Shown: piece after piece, positions 35,443 through 49,369 of the stretch | Position numbering within the stretch: position 1 is the stretch's first letter | Layout: each line of letters begins with the position of its first letter | From: Ehretia macrophylla | Taxonomy: Eukaryota; Streptophyta; Magnoliopsida; Boraginales; Ehretiaceae | Length of the DNA stretch: 64,000 bases | Assembly (NCBI GenBank): GCA_037974665.1 | Contig: CM075765.1 | Coordinates: forward strand, 19,822,648-19,886,647 | Direction of reading: 5' to 3' | Made by a program: the position numbers and the translations under genes | Notes under the pieces: model-generated | What the model was told of the DNA's origin: nothing | Seen by the model: only the letters and a program-made list of their open reading frames with translations | Databases searched by the model: none

Positions 35443-38400
35443 TGTAACGCCCCGATCCCACACGGAACCAAGACTTCTATTAATCATGCTATTTTCAACC
35501 CATATCCAAACCCGGGCACAAAATTTAGAAAAAATGAACGGAGTCTCTCCTGTTTAATCAAAAACCTACAAGCAACAAGTATAACTACAATACAACACCC
35601 CAACTCCAACTGTCCAACTTTTTCCAGTCTCAAGGCCATCTAAGCCTTAGACAAAAAAACATAACCATACGAGCATGCAATCAAAAGATAATAAAGTCTA
35701 TCTTTAGCTATTACATGTCACTACCCTATTGAATCACATAAGTCTTTAATTTAGTTTACAATCCAACAAGTCATACCAAAAGTACCTACAAGACCTCAAG
35801 GGTCTCAAAGCAGATTATAAACACATCAGGTCTCATCTCCACAAATAGCTTCCAACCTTAGCAAGATAAGCAACCAACAACATGACACACAAGATAGTTG
35901 TTCTAATTGCACTTGAAACATGTTAAAACGAGGAATGAGTAACCAAAGTTACTCAGTGAGGGAGGTGATGCAGCATACCGAGGAATGCTTTCATGAGATG
36001 CAACAAAGATAATAACATATACAATACAAAATAACAAAGCTAATTAGACAAGTCTTTAACCACATATAAAAATGGTACGGTTTCAGTTTGTCTTCAATCA
36101 GGAGACACGAGCCAAGATCTTCAAGCAAGTGTCGGCAAACCCCTTATTCCTCCAAATGGGGTACTCCGGATGTACCTCGATTCTACGACTCATATCCCCC
36201 GAGGTTGGTTCGTATGCCCTAACGAGGTGAACCACGCCTCTGGGGTTGGGGAGTATGCCTCAGCGAGAAAGGGATTGGAAAACCATTGTAGTCGAGGAAA
36301 CATGACAAGCCCGATACTGCTCGTGTTACTCGATACTACCATGCCCGAGAAGGTTGCGCAACCCCGAGTAACGAATCACGAATCTCATTTTCGAATCAAG
36401 TGTGGAGGTAGCAAAGTAGGATAGCCTTACCCCATATATTACATATAACACATTTGATAATCAAATAGAGCAATTATAGCAATATAAACAATTATTCCTA
36501 CAACTAATTCAAGTAATTCACAAGATACCAAGTAAATAGTACATATAAACTTTATCGATTTAAACTAATTCATACAATCTAAAAATAATAAAATAAGCTA
36601 AGATGCACAAAAGGAATAAAGACTCCCGGCCTTCACCTGCAATTAAGCCAAGCATGCAAGAAAATAAATTTGATTCACTTCAAACTTTCTTGGATTAGCT
36701 CGAATATGTAGCCCTAGTGTTTTCATATAAGTTTAGCACTTTAGCAATTAGCTATATTAACTCCAACTTAACTATAACTTAACTCAATAGAAGTTACTTA
36801 TATAATCACTTATGTATATCATATTGGCACATAGCCCAAGTAATCATACAAATAACTCAAAAACCATTTATTTAATCTTGCAAAGAACATTATTATATTA
36901 ACCTTTAACAAGTTAAACTTCATAACTAATTCAATTTCATTTATATCACAAGGAAATATTAAGTTGAGTATTCAATCAAAACAAACACCTTTAATACTTA
37001 AACATAATTCAACTATAACCATGACCTAAGAATCATTTTCATGCATATTCATCCAAATACATTTTAGTAGTGTAGAATACTTAGCAGTTAATAACATAAA
37101 GTTAACTTTAACTAGCTAGTTATTAAACCTTCTTTTCAATCAAAAGGACCAAACAATCAAGACAATTAATGGAATATTCTCATATACATTTCATAGTTCA
37201 TACACTACACAATATTATCTAAGCTTCTATTTGCAATTATTTCATAACTTCACTTGACTCAAGAATATCTCAAGTTCTTTAGTAACATCACATAGCCTTG
37301 TAACCACATATAAGCATTTACTAAAATATAAAGTTAAGCTAACTATAATTAACCAAACTATACTTAAAATATAATCCAAATGCAAATTGTATAAGTGGAT
37401 TCAACTAACATTAAAGTACTTTATCATGTAATATATGATCTTATTTACGCTTAACTTTCAATTTCAACTAAATCATATTATTTCCAAGCTAGATTTGAAA
37501 ATGTTAGATTGGTATATAACATGTTTTCATATATATTATCTACTTAGTTAATATATAACTCATACAAGGGTGGCAAAATATATAATCTCTTGACTAACAA
37601 TCCAATTAGCTAACTATAACGAACCAAAATTACACTTAACATAAAAACAAAATGTTCATCATACACGTAGCTCAACTTATTAACACATAAGAAGTTTCAA
37701 CAAACTATATAGCAACGTACACAAGATATAGTCATGTTCTAACAAAATAGTCAAGTCATTCAATTCACAAACTTCACCAATAGATTATACAAGATATACC
37801 AATGCAATTAAACACTTTAATAATCAACTACAAAAAAATACTAGCTATAAAACCCTAACTTCAATATTTTCCCCTTTGAATTCAATAAGCCAAAACTAGT
37901 TTTAGCCAAGGTTTAGTTAACTAAAGCGTTTAGCCATTCTCTAACCCATTTATGATACTTATTCGAAGCATTAAACTAGTTCTAAAGACTCTAATTGCAT
38001 TAATTCTAAGGTGCGCATATAAGGGGTCATGAAAATCAATATTTTCAGAATTCGATAAATTTTAACGTGGGGCCGTTTTATCCATCCAATAACATATATC
38101 TAGCATTAGATTTAGGTTTGGAGCATTATTTATTGGGTCAACGTGAATAGTGCCCGTTAACTAACTTTAATTAAATGATCTTACAATTCAAGCATTTCTA
38201 TCACATTCAAAGCTTTATTCTAGGTTTATTTACTCCTAATTGAGTCTAATTAATATTCAATCAAGCATTAATACGAAATTACACAAAAAATCCCCAATTT
38301 CCATATGAAACCCTAACTTGAAATTTAAGATGGAGCAATCTAGTAATGTACCATGTTATCCAATCACATAAACATGTTCTCTACATATATTTGAAAGTAA

Positions 38401-39735
38401 AATAAGCATAGATAAGTATATATAGTACATTATTTAACCTCAAGAAACAATAAAAGCACAAAACAAGTAAGTTCATCAGTTTCAATATCTCAGCAGTAGC
38501 TCAAATTTGGCTGCACAATTACCTAAGCAAATGACCTCCTATGAAACTTATTTTTTACATGTATGGAAATTTCTTCGAAAGTAGATAACTCTAGAATCAA
38601 ACAGTACCTAATTCTGAGTTAAATTTAATGAGTTATGACCTTTATCGTGCAACTACACCTAACTGCCCTACTTCAGCGATTTTCTCAGACACATTTCGGA
38701 AATGGCTAAATCGGAGGGTTAAAACGTTAGAATTTTCCTTAGCTCTAGGAATCAACATTTGTTCTAAACTTCCTAATCTAGACGTTATATAAATGTCATT
38801 AATTTTTTAGTACGTTTACTATGTCAAGAAGCCTCTGAAAAACAGGGGCAGTAAGATGTCCAGAATTTTGCTTACTTTTTAACACTTTGCTTAGCTTGTA
38901 TTCCTCACTTGATTTGGTTGTATTCTAGTTGATAAGCTAAACTAACTCTCCTATAGGCATATCAACAAACAACTCATATGCAATACACAACCTTCTTTCA
39001 TCAACAACAACACAACAACCAATCCTTGTAATCTATAAAATATAATTAGCAACAACACTTTGCATTCATATATTCTTCAAAATAACTAAGCTAGTTAGCT
39101 AAGCAAGGCATGTAATAACTCTACTTCAACATTTATATAACCTACAATTCCAAGAAAATTCAAGAAATCACATAAAGATGCAAACCCTCACCTTGTACAT
39201 GTTGAATATGCAAGAGATTAACTTAGTTTGGTTTGAATTCTTTTCCTTTTTCTTCCTTTTTCCTTCTTCTCTTTCTTTCTTTTTTTTTTTCTCTCTTGCG
39301 TATGTTGTGTGTGTTGAATTGTATGTGTATGCTGAACCGTGTTGTGTGTGTATGTTTTGTGTAGTTTATTTGTTTTAATTAAGGTTAAAATTAGGTAGGA
39401 TATTTATAAAATTCAAAAGTCTATCTTGCCCCTTTAACTAAATTGATATTTACTAGTTTGACATTTAGTTGAAATATAACTAATTTAGTTTCTATTTGCA
39501 AATTGATAATGCTTAAACAATGCATTTGTTACTTAAAACTCTTAAATGCACGTGAATGCACATAAATGTACGTTAACGAGGTAAAGGCACATTTTCCAAG
39601 AAATACGAAAATTAAAGTTAACAAATGCATGCAACTAATCATGGTAAGCACACCATCATTTATAAACACTTAAAAGAATCACGTAATCATATAGAAATAA
39701 GAATATTGACTATATGTTCGGGTCGGGGTGCCACA
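35443..39735 (+). mobile_element. 4.3-kb probable solo LTR, Ty3/gypsy-type ends
   Basis: It starts TGTAACGCCCCGATCCC and ends TCGGGGTGCCACA, so it has TG..CA termini with extended inverted similarity. A perfect 5-bp duplication ATGCT flanks it (35438-35442, 39736-39740). It holds no gag or pol frame. A homologous copy lies inverted at 55461-58847. Shared blocks include the region around 36110-36300 (GCCAAGATCTTCAAGCAAGT) and a CTCAGTGAGGGAGGTGATGC box near 35955. Ends of this kind and large LTRs suggest a Tekay/Del-type gypsy LTR left by recombination. A complete non-autonomous element is the alternative. Confidence 0.75.
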
Positions 39736-40190
39736 ATGCTGCTTCCCAAGTGTGTCTCCAAGTGCCTAAATAAGTCATAGGTTTCAAATGTCGACGCGTG
39801 AATGCCTAAGTGTTGCCCAATGCTCTACGCCCAAGTCTGAATACTATTAGCCTAAGTTTGTCATGCTCCCTGCATGCATGCATAAGTGTCGTGCGTTTCT
39901 AAGGCAACGATGCCTGATGATGCCCAAGTGCTATGCCCTAGTGTTATGCCCAATGATATCCAACGATGCCCAAGTGCTATGTGCACCCAAGCTGTGTGTG
40001 AACATCACCACTGCCAGCAGACCCTGCATGTCACCTCGAGTACCCAAGTGTTAGACAACTTACGCTTGCTTGTTAAGAGATGATAAAAAATTTGAATCCA
40101 ACCTTGTATGTTGTCGGCCCGCCGAGGTGCCTAACGTTTTTTCCTTAACATTAACGGTGACTGAGGTTTTGTTTCCTCTATCTTGGACAT
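39736..40190 (+). repeat. rDNA spacer-like sequence with GCCCAAGTGCT motifs
   Basis: It continues the spacer-like region across the LTR. Short degenerate repeats built on TGCCCAAGTGCTATGCCC are visible, mainly 39745-40055. No gene is seen. The short frames here reflect repeat composition. Confidence 0.55.
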
Positions 40191-40770
40191 GGCTGGGCAC
40201 GTTGATGAACGATTACTGCTCGACTACCCACGGTGGTGCCCGATAGCATACGAATGGGCCTCGAATGGGGTAGGATAAGGCCTTAGATGGGGGCACGATA
40301 GTGAACGATTGGGCCACGGCTTGGCAAGCAGTTGGGGCATGGCTTGGCAAGTGGTTGGGGCACGACAGGCATAGTTGTTGAACGGTGGGGTCGCGCATGG
40401 GGCATGATGGGACAAGCAATTGGGTGACAATAAGGTACCCATGGCGCGTGGATAGGCAACCATGTACATAACGATGGGCCGCTCATGGCACGTACATAGG
40501 CAATGATGGTGCGCGCATAGGCCACGATGGGGCGCGCATGGTGCACGTATGGGGCATGGTATTACTCGCATGAGGCAAGCTTGTGTGCACATGGGTCACG
40601 ATAGTACGCGCATGGAGCACGATTGTCCCCACATAGGCTGCATTGTGTGCAGATGAGCCACAGTTGTACGTGTATGAGACGCAGTTGTGCCCACATGGGG
40701 TACTCGTGGACCGTAGTGCAGCGTGCATGACGCGCGGATAGGGCACGGTTGTGCGTGCATGGGGCAGGAT
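40191..40770 (+). repeat. GC-rich tandem repeat, period about 21 bp (spacer subrepeats)
   Basis: Between about 40480 and 40770, units of 21 bp resemble CATGGGGCACGATTGTGCGCG. Clear consecutive 21-bp units run from 40570 to 40690. The left part (40191-40480) is a more diverged version with GGCATGGCTTGGCAAG units. Base composition differs sharply from the AT-rich surroundings. Its place downstream of 25S fits rDNA intergenic-spacer subrepeats. Open frames in all phases are a by-product of the 21-bp (7-codon) period. Confidence 0.75.
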
Positions 40771-41165
40771 AGGTAAAAACCCTAGAATGAATTAGCCCCT
40801 TCTTTTGATCCACAATTTATTTTACCATGCGAATAAAATTACCCCTACGATTTGGGGAAAATAAAACACATGTGCTGCTCACATGCATCTCCCATTAAAA
40901 AATTAACGGACTGAGCAAAAAGGACTAACGATGTCTCAACTTTAAAAAATAAGAGACTGAAATGTCTCACTTTTAAAAATGAGGGACCAAAATGTCAATC
41001 AGGTCAAAGATAATGGAACAAAAGTGCTACTAACTCATATTATTACAAATGGATCTTCGTGGAAGAGAATTTATCTGAATTGCTGAATTAATTCAATCTA
41101 CCACTCAATTGACACATCGATGGGTATATATAAGTATGTGATCATAACTGATAGATAGGAGGAAT
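40771..41165. other. Unassigned right border of the rDNA segment
   Basis: It contains repeated phrases about GGGACCAAAATGTC and GAGACTGAAATGTC but no gene that I can support. The U-block resumes at about 41166. Confidence 0.4.
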
Positions 41166-43727
41166 TAGAAGTTGAATACTTCCAATCTAACTCAAATATC
41201 TCTTTCATCTTGCCGAATCCTACTTAAATAATGTAGTGAGAAACATTATTAATATAAGGTAGACATTTCGTGCACGCCAATTCTTTGAATGTGCAATACA
41301 TTGGCCACAAAAAACAAAAAAAATAAAAACAAAAAAACAAAAGGTGCAACACGCCTTATAAAAAAAAAAAAAGAACAATCGTGGCTTGAAAAATTAATCA
41401 TAAAGTTATGCTAAACTAATCGATCATTCTTCTATCACATAATAAAAATGCCACGACTGAGAAATTTAATAGCCATGTAAAATTTCCAGAATCATCAAAC
41501 AATGGGTTAAACACTGCTATAAAGATCAATTGAACGAAATTATGAGCCTTGATGGATATTGAATGAAGTTTCAATATTGTCGTACTAGTAGATGGAGGTT
41601 GAAAAAGTAGTTGAGCACGCCGTTAGAGACCAGCAAGATAAACCCAACCAGCGATGTTTTAATTTCGGTTGTAATTGATCAATGCAAGAAAGCATGCAGG
41701 ACGCGGGCGACGAATTTGATGATGGAAAATTTTTTTGGCGCCAAATGAAATTCAATGGAGTCTCAGAGTCCGTCTTAATTTCGTCGCCAAATTGGGCGTC
41801 AAAACTTGGCTCTATAGTTCGGTGACGGAATGAAGACAGATTGTTCTAATAAACATATTTATAAACATAAAATTTACAAGTCTGTCGCAAATTGGCAACA
41901 TATTGTTGACGGAATTTGTTTTTAATTACAAAAAAGTGAAATAAATGATTGTGTCTCCATTCCGTCACAAATTTGCAACAAATTGACGACAAGGGTTTTT
42001 ATTAATTTTTTTAAAAAAATTATAAAATATAACATTTCGTCACCATTCTGTCGCTATTTTCGCATTGGAATGGCGACAGAATTTTGTTTTTAACTTTTCA
42101 AAAATGAAATATAAGATTCCGTTGCAAATAGGAGACAAACAAGAGACATAATATTTTTATTAATTTTAAAAAATATAATATATTAGTCCGTCATCATTCC
42201 ACATAAATTAAAACATAACAATATAACAATACAAAAGTAAAATAAAATAATATAACAACATAACAATACAAAATATTAAAAAAATGAAATAAAGGATCTA
42301 TCCCAATTCCTTCTAAAAATTGCAAGGAATGGCGATGGAATAATTTTATCAAATTTAAAAAACTAAAATATAACAATATAAAATATATAAAAATAATACC
42401 AAATAAAAGGCCAATTTAGTAATTTAGTAACTCTCTATTTTAATTTGAACTTCATAATAAATAAAATATCAATATATTATCATATTTTTATAGGCTTTAA
42501 GTAAAATATAGATAAAATTAAAATTATGTCGCCAATTGCAACAGATTGGTGATGGAAATTTAGTGGTCTGTCGCTTTTCCGTTGCAAATTGCAATAGAAT
42601 GGAAATGGATTTTTTATTAAAATAAAGGAAGATAGCTTTTATTTTTATTATATAAGTGGGATTGCGCCTAGAATAGAGGACAATTTTATATACATTTGTA
42701 GTTTCTAAATTAAAATAATTTTGGTTTGTATTTTACAACCATGTGAATTATAACAAAAAAATATCATGAGCAATCATTAATCATTTCCATCAAACTTATC
42801 AAAATAAACATCTTGTTAAAATTAAATGCTAATTTAGTAATTTAGTAATTCTCTATTTTAGTTTGAACTTCATAAATAATTAAGTAAAATGTCAATATAT
42901 TAACATATTTTTATAAGTTTTTAAATTATTTATTAATAAGTCTAAGAAAATTACATGGCGACAGACTTTAAAATAAAAATAAAGTAGATCACTTTTATTT
43001 TAACTATAGAAGTGTGATTGCACCTAGAATAGACGACAATTTTATGTGGCTTGGAGATAAGAGTCTGTGATAGAGATAGAGAGATGGTAGGACACTTTGG
43101 TAGTGATTGAGGTAGAGGAGAAGGGTGGTGGTGGTACGGTGGTGAAGGGGAGAAGAACGAAAAGAGGAAAAGCAAAAAAATAATACTAATTTTCCTATTG
43201 CCTAAGCTTTATTTGGCTATTTTATTTTTCAAAAACTCTTTTTTTTGGTATGCAGATGCAATGACGGTCACTTTTTTGGACGGAAAATTAAAATAAAAAA
43301 AAATTAACGTGGCGACAAAATTAAAACACAAAAGATTCAAAGGCTATTTTTCTAAATATATTTTTTTCCAAGAGAGGCCTCTGTGGATTTTTTTTATTTT
43401 TTTTGGTTGATCAAACATATGCATTTCAAAGCTTTATAAATTAAATAACATTATATTAAAATGGTATTATAGAATCGACTCTCAATCCTAATTGATAAAA
43501 TCCACGCATAACTTACTTAATTGACAAGGAGTTTTTCTCTCTTTAGTGTTTTGAATTACTTTGACCCAACTAATAATCCCCAATTAGATGTAATAATTGG
43601 GTAATTAATTAGAGAATAAGTGAAACTCTGGAAATTGGGAAACAGCCGTCATCATTGTCCAAATTAACATATTATTGAGTATTATTTCATAAAATTATTT
43701 ATCATTATTCATGATGACACCAAGATA
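41166..43727. repeat. End of U-block and laccase 3' flank (copy B)
   Basis: 41166-41620 matches the end of the triplicated sub-block. 41621-43727 matches 60990-63066 and, from 41860, 8113-9952. It has GTCGCAA-type repeats as in copy A. No gene is seen. The minus-strand proline/serine-rich frame at 42951-43175 is low complexity. Confidence 0.75.
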
Positions 43728-46700
43728 TCACACCAGACTGTCCCACCCGAATGACTCTTCCAGATGTAGTTGTACAAGTTGACCACTTGCAGGAGTGATT
43801 TTAAAATGGCTGTTACATTGTGGAAGATCAAGAGGGGGTACAGGCAATGACGTTGACTGAGTTGGTCCATTCTCTATCATAAAAGCAGTTGCTAAACCCA
43901 CTGATATGTGTCATTCCAAGTGACAGTGCATTAACCAAACACCTACATATCGAATCGAAGCCACATTTTTTTAACACTATTAACAGGAATTCTTAGAAAG
44001 ATGCATACATAATAAGAGGTTTCAGCGTAATTAATGGACATGTAAGAATGCAATGTTACAATCAATATAACCAAGGCAAAGTTTTTTCTCCCTAAGTCAA
44101 CACATAGCATATTATATATATACTGAGGTGCTAGTTTTGAAAAATTAAATAATTTCTTTAGTTAATTCTCACCCCTTACTCAACTTGCTCATGAAAATAT
44201 ACCAGTGACGTTCCACCATGTTATCTAAATTTATAAAGCTAACCCGCAACACCACATAAAAATTATAAGCATGAAATTTTACCTGGAGTATTTGCTCGAA
44301 ATCTAATGACAACCCATCCTCCTGCTGGAACGGCCACTGTATTACGTTGTTGTGGATTAACGAGATTGAAATTTTTTTCATTTCTTGTTGGGTCATAGTT
44401 ACCAAAACCTTGAGCCAAGACGTAAAAATCAAAACCATGCAAGTGTATTGGATGGTTTTCTTTGTTCACCAAAGCAGTGTTTTGTAAGACAATCTCAACC
44501 GTGGTATTGTACTTCAACTTCTTCACTTTTGTTGATTCTTCTCCAATCCATATGAGGTCCTCATTGAATTGATTTGCCGGATTTGTATAGTCAAACTTAA
44601 TAGGTGGTTGACTTGGAAAATCATTAGTATAAATTCCATCAATATGGTAGAAAAAGGCTTCTAGCATGGACATCGTCTTGGTAGGAAACTGGAAGGACAC
44701 ATTATTCATGTTACCATATATTAGTCCACCATATGGACCTTGACAAGTTGGTTTCCTATGTTTATGACAGGGAACTATGCCCAATTGTACATTTATCAAC
44801 ATGTGTTCATCCACGGCTTGTGGGACTGGGACCCAGAAAGGCCCAGTTGTAAGTCCTGTCAAATTGGTAAAAAAGTTATTAACTGTTGAAATATCATAAA
44901 AATCTGGTACTATAGATAGTATTGGTTTTATCGAAGATGGTGATGTTGCCCCTTCATATTCTATAATCCCACTTGTAAGATTATCGGTATTACGGAATAC
45001 TATGCTATCATCACCAAAGCTGATATAGTCACGTGCCGCCATGTAGTATGATGTTGGTGGTTGATCGGCTTTAAGAAGCACATCAGTGGTCTGACCAGGA
45101 GCAACTACAATCACATCAGTAACATATGGGTTGGTGTAGCAGGCATCGACTGCAACAACTGTCATCTTATGATTGGCTATCTTGAAAAAGAGTATATCAT
45201 TGAGTCCAACATTGATAATGCGGAGGAGGTACGTCTTCCCTTGTTTTACCTTTAACTTTTACGTATCTAGTAAGAATTTTACACATCAAATGTTAGTAAA
45301 ATAAAAATCTTAATTAACAACAATTATCACTCAAATGAAGCTTTAGCGTGCTTGCAGCATGTATCATACAAGAGGTCATGTGAAAGCTACTTACTCTTTG
45401 AAGAACATTGGTAGAAATCACCTGGCTGGCCATTGATAGTAAACGCGTCGGGGATGAAAACTCCTTGTTTCACATGTAAATATTGATCCTCGACATCAAC
45501 AATATTGTCACTCCACCACTCTCCTGTAGTCATATATATATTCAAGGATTTTGTTGTCACAATCCACTAGAATAATTATATGCATATATTTTTGCCCATT
45601 CATAATTCATTTGCTATATCTTTGTGCATGGAAATTTCACGGGGAAAATCAAGTTGGATTATTTTATATCTCAACTTTCTTCTCAAAGAGAATTTCAGTG
45701 GCTAAACCTGTACAACTCTATTGTTTAAGTGCATGTAACTATTGTGAATAATAGGGTAAAAATGCTAGAATTGTTTGAATGTGCATGTTACATGTATTGA
45801 TACTCAATACTCCTATTAAATAGAATTCACCTTTTGACTGGTTTTTCACTAAATAATTTGACTTATTGGATGTAAACGATAGTAAAAGATCACTAGGCAA
45901 AATATTGTATGATGATAAAGTGAATAGAATTTTTTTTTCATGTGTTCTCTAATAAAATAGTTATCAGCTCTAACTATTCGAATTCTTGAACAACATTGTT
46001 TTCCTGATAATAAAGAAACATATCATAATGCTAGTATCCTGTCAAATAATTTATGAACAATTGTACAAAAAAGTAAATTCCTAGGTTGATACCTAGCAAG
46101 ATTGGAAATTCTTTGTATAGTTTCTGGAAAGGGTATGAGCGACCAGCTCTTGGATAAATAATGAGTGCCCCATGAACCGTTGCTTGGAGCCATGAGACAT
46201 GAGCATGCCATCAGAGTGTTCCTTCTTTTTTCGTTATGTTAAATTTGTAGGTGTAACTATTTTCAGGGAGTATAGGGTATTGAGTTATATAAGCAGCTCC
46301 ATCACCCCAGCCATTGAACAACATTTGCACCCCGTGCCTGCGTAATAATACAGAGGTTATGTCACGTAGTTACTAGTTCCTTTTCTTTTTTTAGTTGTCT
46401 AAAAGGATAGTATTGTAATTAGCATACATCAGAATAAGGGTTAATTAACAGAATGAAACCTATTATTAATTAGGTTGAGTGACAGAATGGTTTCTGTTAT
46501 TCTTATTTACACTCCAATGGTTTCTAAAGGTTCATTGTTTACTCTTTTTGCCCTTTCAGTTAACAAAGTTGTTGAAAGTGGACAAAATGCTTCTTATTCA
46601 TAGCATAAAATGCTATTTTAGGTTGCAAAAAGAGGAGAAATAAAATTGGGCACAAAGAGACCAAAATTACTGCTCACATATTCCCGCACAAGCACACACA

Positions 46701-48911
46701 AAAACCCTAAGAATCACGCAGCCAACTACGCTTTCACTAATCAAAGTCTAACGTTTTTGCCATACAGCAAAATTTTGCGACAAATTGACGATGAGATTGT
46801 ACACTTTGGAACTTACCTTTGAGAAATAGGGTTTGTCTTATCCACATACCATATGAGGAGTCTAAACCATGCATTCATAGAGTTGCAAAAACGTCTTTAA
46901 TTTCTTTGTTTTAGAATCGATCATGTTCTCTTGGTCTTCAATTTTTAATTTCAGTGGCATAAGGTCGCAATTTCGTTTGATATGTTAAATTATGGTTTAC
47001 TTTGAGACAATGAGGGGCTAGTAGGTATTCGTATTTGAGATTCATGTAGGTCTCTTATTTCGTATTTTGTAACATTTCTTTTCTCTCTTTCTAATAGCCA
47101 GAAAAAGGAGTACATGCAAAAATTACTGCCCAAATTTAGAGGAACCCCAACGGTGAGGACCAAAGGGATTAACTAAATGAAACACTCAGATACTATTAAC
47201 GTCTAAACTAAAACCAATCAAAAAATAAGGATCATTGTAACAATTAACATTAAAAATAATAAATAAACGAAGTTGTCTTTGAATTGGAAATTAACTTTCA
47301 ACAAGATTTGATTTTATTCAATGTTGTTATAAAGAAACCATGCTTATCATATTACACGGGAAGGCGGGATCATTATATTGTATCAAAGTTGAACCATTTG
47401 TCTAGTCATATATATTTATCCACGCGTGACCCGTTTGTTGTTTGTTTCACTAAATCGTGCACTTTAATGTCAACAATCACAATTGTCAGGGTTACACATG
47501 AATGGGGGTGTTGGAATATATATTTCTCTCTCATAGAAAAATCATGAACTCCAAGATCTCACCATATAAGATCCTAAGTTACTTCACTTAGTACCAATTA
47601 GTTTTAGGATAGGGTACCATAATTCTTATCAATATAAAGTAGAAGTCTTGAATTTTTGTAATGTTTTTAATATTTTGTAATATTTTTAGAGAAATCCTAA
47701 ATATCACCTTATTTTTATCACTCAAATACTACTTCCTATATGTATACTTAGTTGGCATATTAAAATAAGAAAGAAAATTAACAACTTTGTTATTTTATCA
47801 TGTCAACTAAGCATCTATGTAAAAAATGGTATTTGGGCGATAAAAATAGAGTAAATAAAATGTGAAGAAAATGGTCAGCTTTGATTTAAACTAATAGATC
47901 TAACATAAGAAATAACTTGATATATATATATATTTTTTTAAAATAATCAAAGGAATTACCAGTGAATACTGATATTGTATGGTGACTTGTTGTGAACATG
48001 AATTATATAAGAGTATCCCCCTCTCGGACATGTATGGTAGGCCCCGGATATCTTCCATTTACTGCAATAATCTCTTGTTTTTTACAGTCGTTCGACTGTT
48101 AGATTTTGTACCTGCAAAAGTGAAAAAGTTTTAAGTCATGTATACCGCATGATTTCAAAATTCATAGTATACAAAATGCTTTTTTTTCTAATTCAATTAA
48201 TCTATTGGGGCAAAGTGGAGTTTTAAAGAATATTATGTAGGACGAAAAGGATATCATATAGGAATTTTTGTAAGAAGAGGTGGTTTGTACGTTTTCAAGA
48301 TTAGATTGGATGACGAGACAAGTAAGTTCTCCGTACTCCTATGGAGGTTAGGCTTTATGTCCCCCTCCATTCTTATTCATTTTTTGGTGTCAATAAAATT
48401 GCAAAGGAAGTACCCCTCCTCTACCCGAAAAAAAAAAAAAAAAAAAAAAAAGAAGAAGGGATATTTTATGCTTTAGGTTCCAAGGTGTCTATTCTAAGTT
48501 GTGTGATTAAGCTTCTGGACAAACTAGTGTTCCTCAAAGAAAATAAGTAAATAAATTAAGGAGTTCTCAGACATGCAGTGCATAGCTCCTATATGTAGCT
48601 ATGCCAAGGTTTTAATCAACTGCTAAACATGCAACTAATCCAACTTAATTAGAGAAGCCAACTTGCATAGAGATATAGCCTTCATTCTTCATAGAAAACA
48701 TCTACCTTGTAACGAGCATGCATTTAAAGTTTTAGACGCCACTAAATTTTCATTCTTCATGTAAAACAGTAAAAGTGATACAGAGTAAAGGACTCACGAG
48801 CAAAGATAATTAATTACCTGAAATGTGTGCTCTACAACTTCAGCAGAAACACATGCAGAATTAGATAGAAGAAGTAAAGCGCATCCGAGAAAGAGCAGAA
48901 ACACATGCAGA
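43728..48911 (-). pseudogene. Laccase copy B, heavily disabled
   Basis: All six exons are recognisable: 48818 to about 48911, 47960-48111, 46093-46337, 45395-45523, 44283-45266 and 43728-43942. Exons 2-6 have the same lengths as in copy A. Defects: exon 1 is scrambled and has no ATG in the expected place. Exon 2 has a 2-bp deletion giving TAA at 48082, and a later 2-bp insertion restores the phase. TGA at 46211 replaces a residue before WHAH. TAA lies at 45259 near the start of exon 5. TGA at 43911 replaces the tryptophan in HCHLEW. Splice sites are mostly intact, so a transcript is possible, but no laccase. Exon 5 still shows HPIHLHG and a long open stretch. Confidence 0.93.
46608..46918. 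other. About 310 bp present in intron 2 of laccase B only
   Basis: It separates two stretches that are nearly contiguous in copy A (12795 and 12812). Copy A carries an inverted filler at that point, so deletion from A is more likely than insertion into B. I recognise no transposon ends. Confidence 0.5.
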
Positions 48912-48999
48912 ATTAGATAGAAGAAGTAAAGCGCATCCGAAAAAGAGCAGAAACACATGCAGAATTAGATAGATAATTAATTACCTGAAATGTGTGTTC
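48844..48999. repeat. 52-bp tandem amplification inside laccase B exon 1
   Basis: Units beginning CAGAAACACATGCAG start at 48844, 48896 and 48948, a period of 52 bp. The unit is signal-peptide coding sequence. Since 52 is not a multiple of 3, it breaks the frame. The third unit is cut short and runs into a second copy of the exon 1/intron 1 border (GATAATTAATTACCTG). Confidence 0.88.
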
Positions 49000-49000
49000 T

Positions 49001-49026
49001 CGATTTGGTGCTTTATGTTATTTAAG
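49001..49026. other. 26-bp inverted patch replacing the laccase B start codon
   Basis: 49001-49026 is the exact reverse complement of 49266-49291, about 240 bp upstream of the gene. It lies where copy A has the first codons and start (14755-14767). Normal leader sequence (TCAATCAAGAGAAGAAC) resumes at 49031. Confidence 0.85.
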
Positions 49027-49369
49027 TAAATCAATCAAGAGAAGAACACTCTTGAGCATATATTTAAAGGGCTAAGGAGGTCGAAATTTAGGTTTAATTT
49101 AACCAATACCACCCCGCATTTACGCCCAAAGAGTTGAAAAAAAAAAAGAGAATAAAATAATACATGCAAATCATGCATATGGTTTATTTAATAATACATG
49201 CAAATCGTGGAAATAACTATTACCACCCTTCATTTTCCGATATTTCTTTGTTTATACGACTTTTGCTTAAATAACATAAAGCACCAAATCGAGAAAGTTT
49301 CTCAATGCTTATTAAAAGAGAGAACGGGGTTCACATTAGATATATAATATATTATACATCAACTTAGAC

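Noticed and set aside
40213..40813. Overlapping minus-strand Cys/His/Pro-rich frames
   Set aside because: The 21-bp repeat period keeps several frames open at once. There is no protein family, and the frames are repeat artefacts.
42951..43175. Minus-strand Pro/Ser-rich frame
   Set aside because: It is low complexity, has no domain, and is not kept in the same form in copies A and C.
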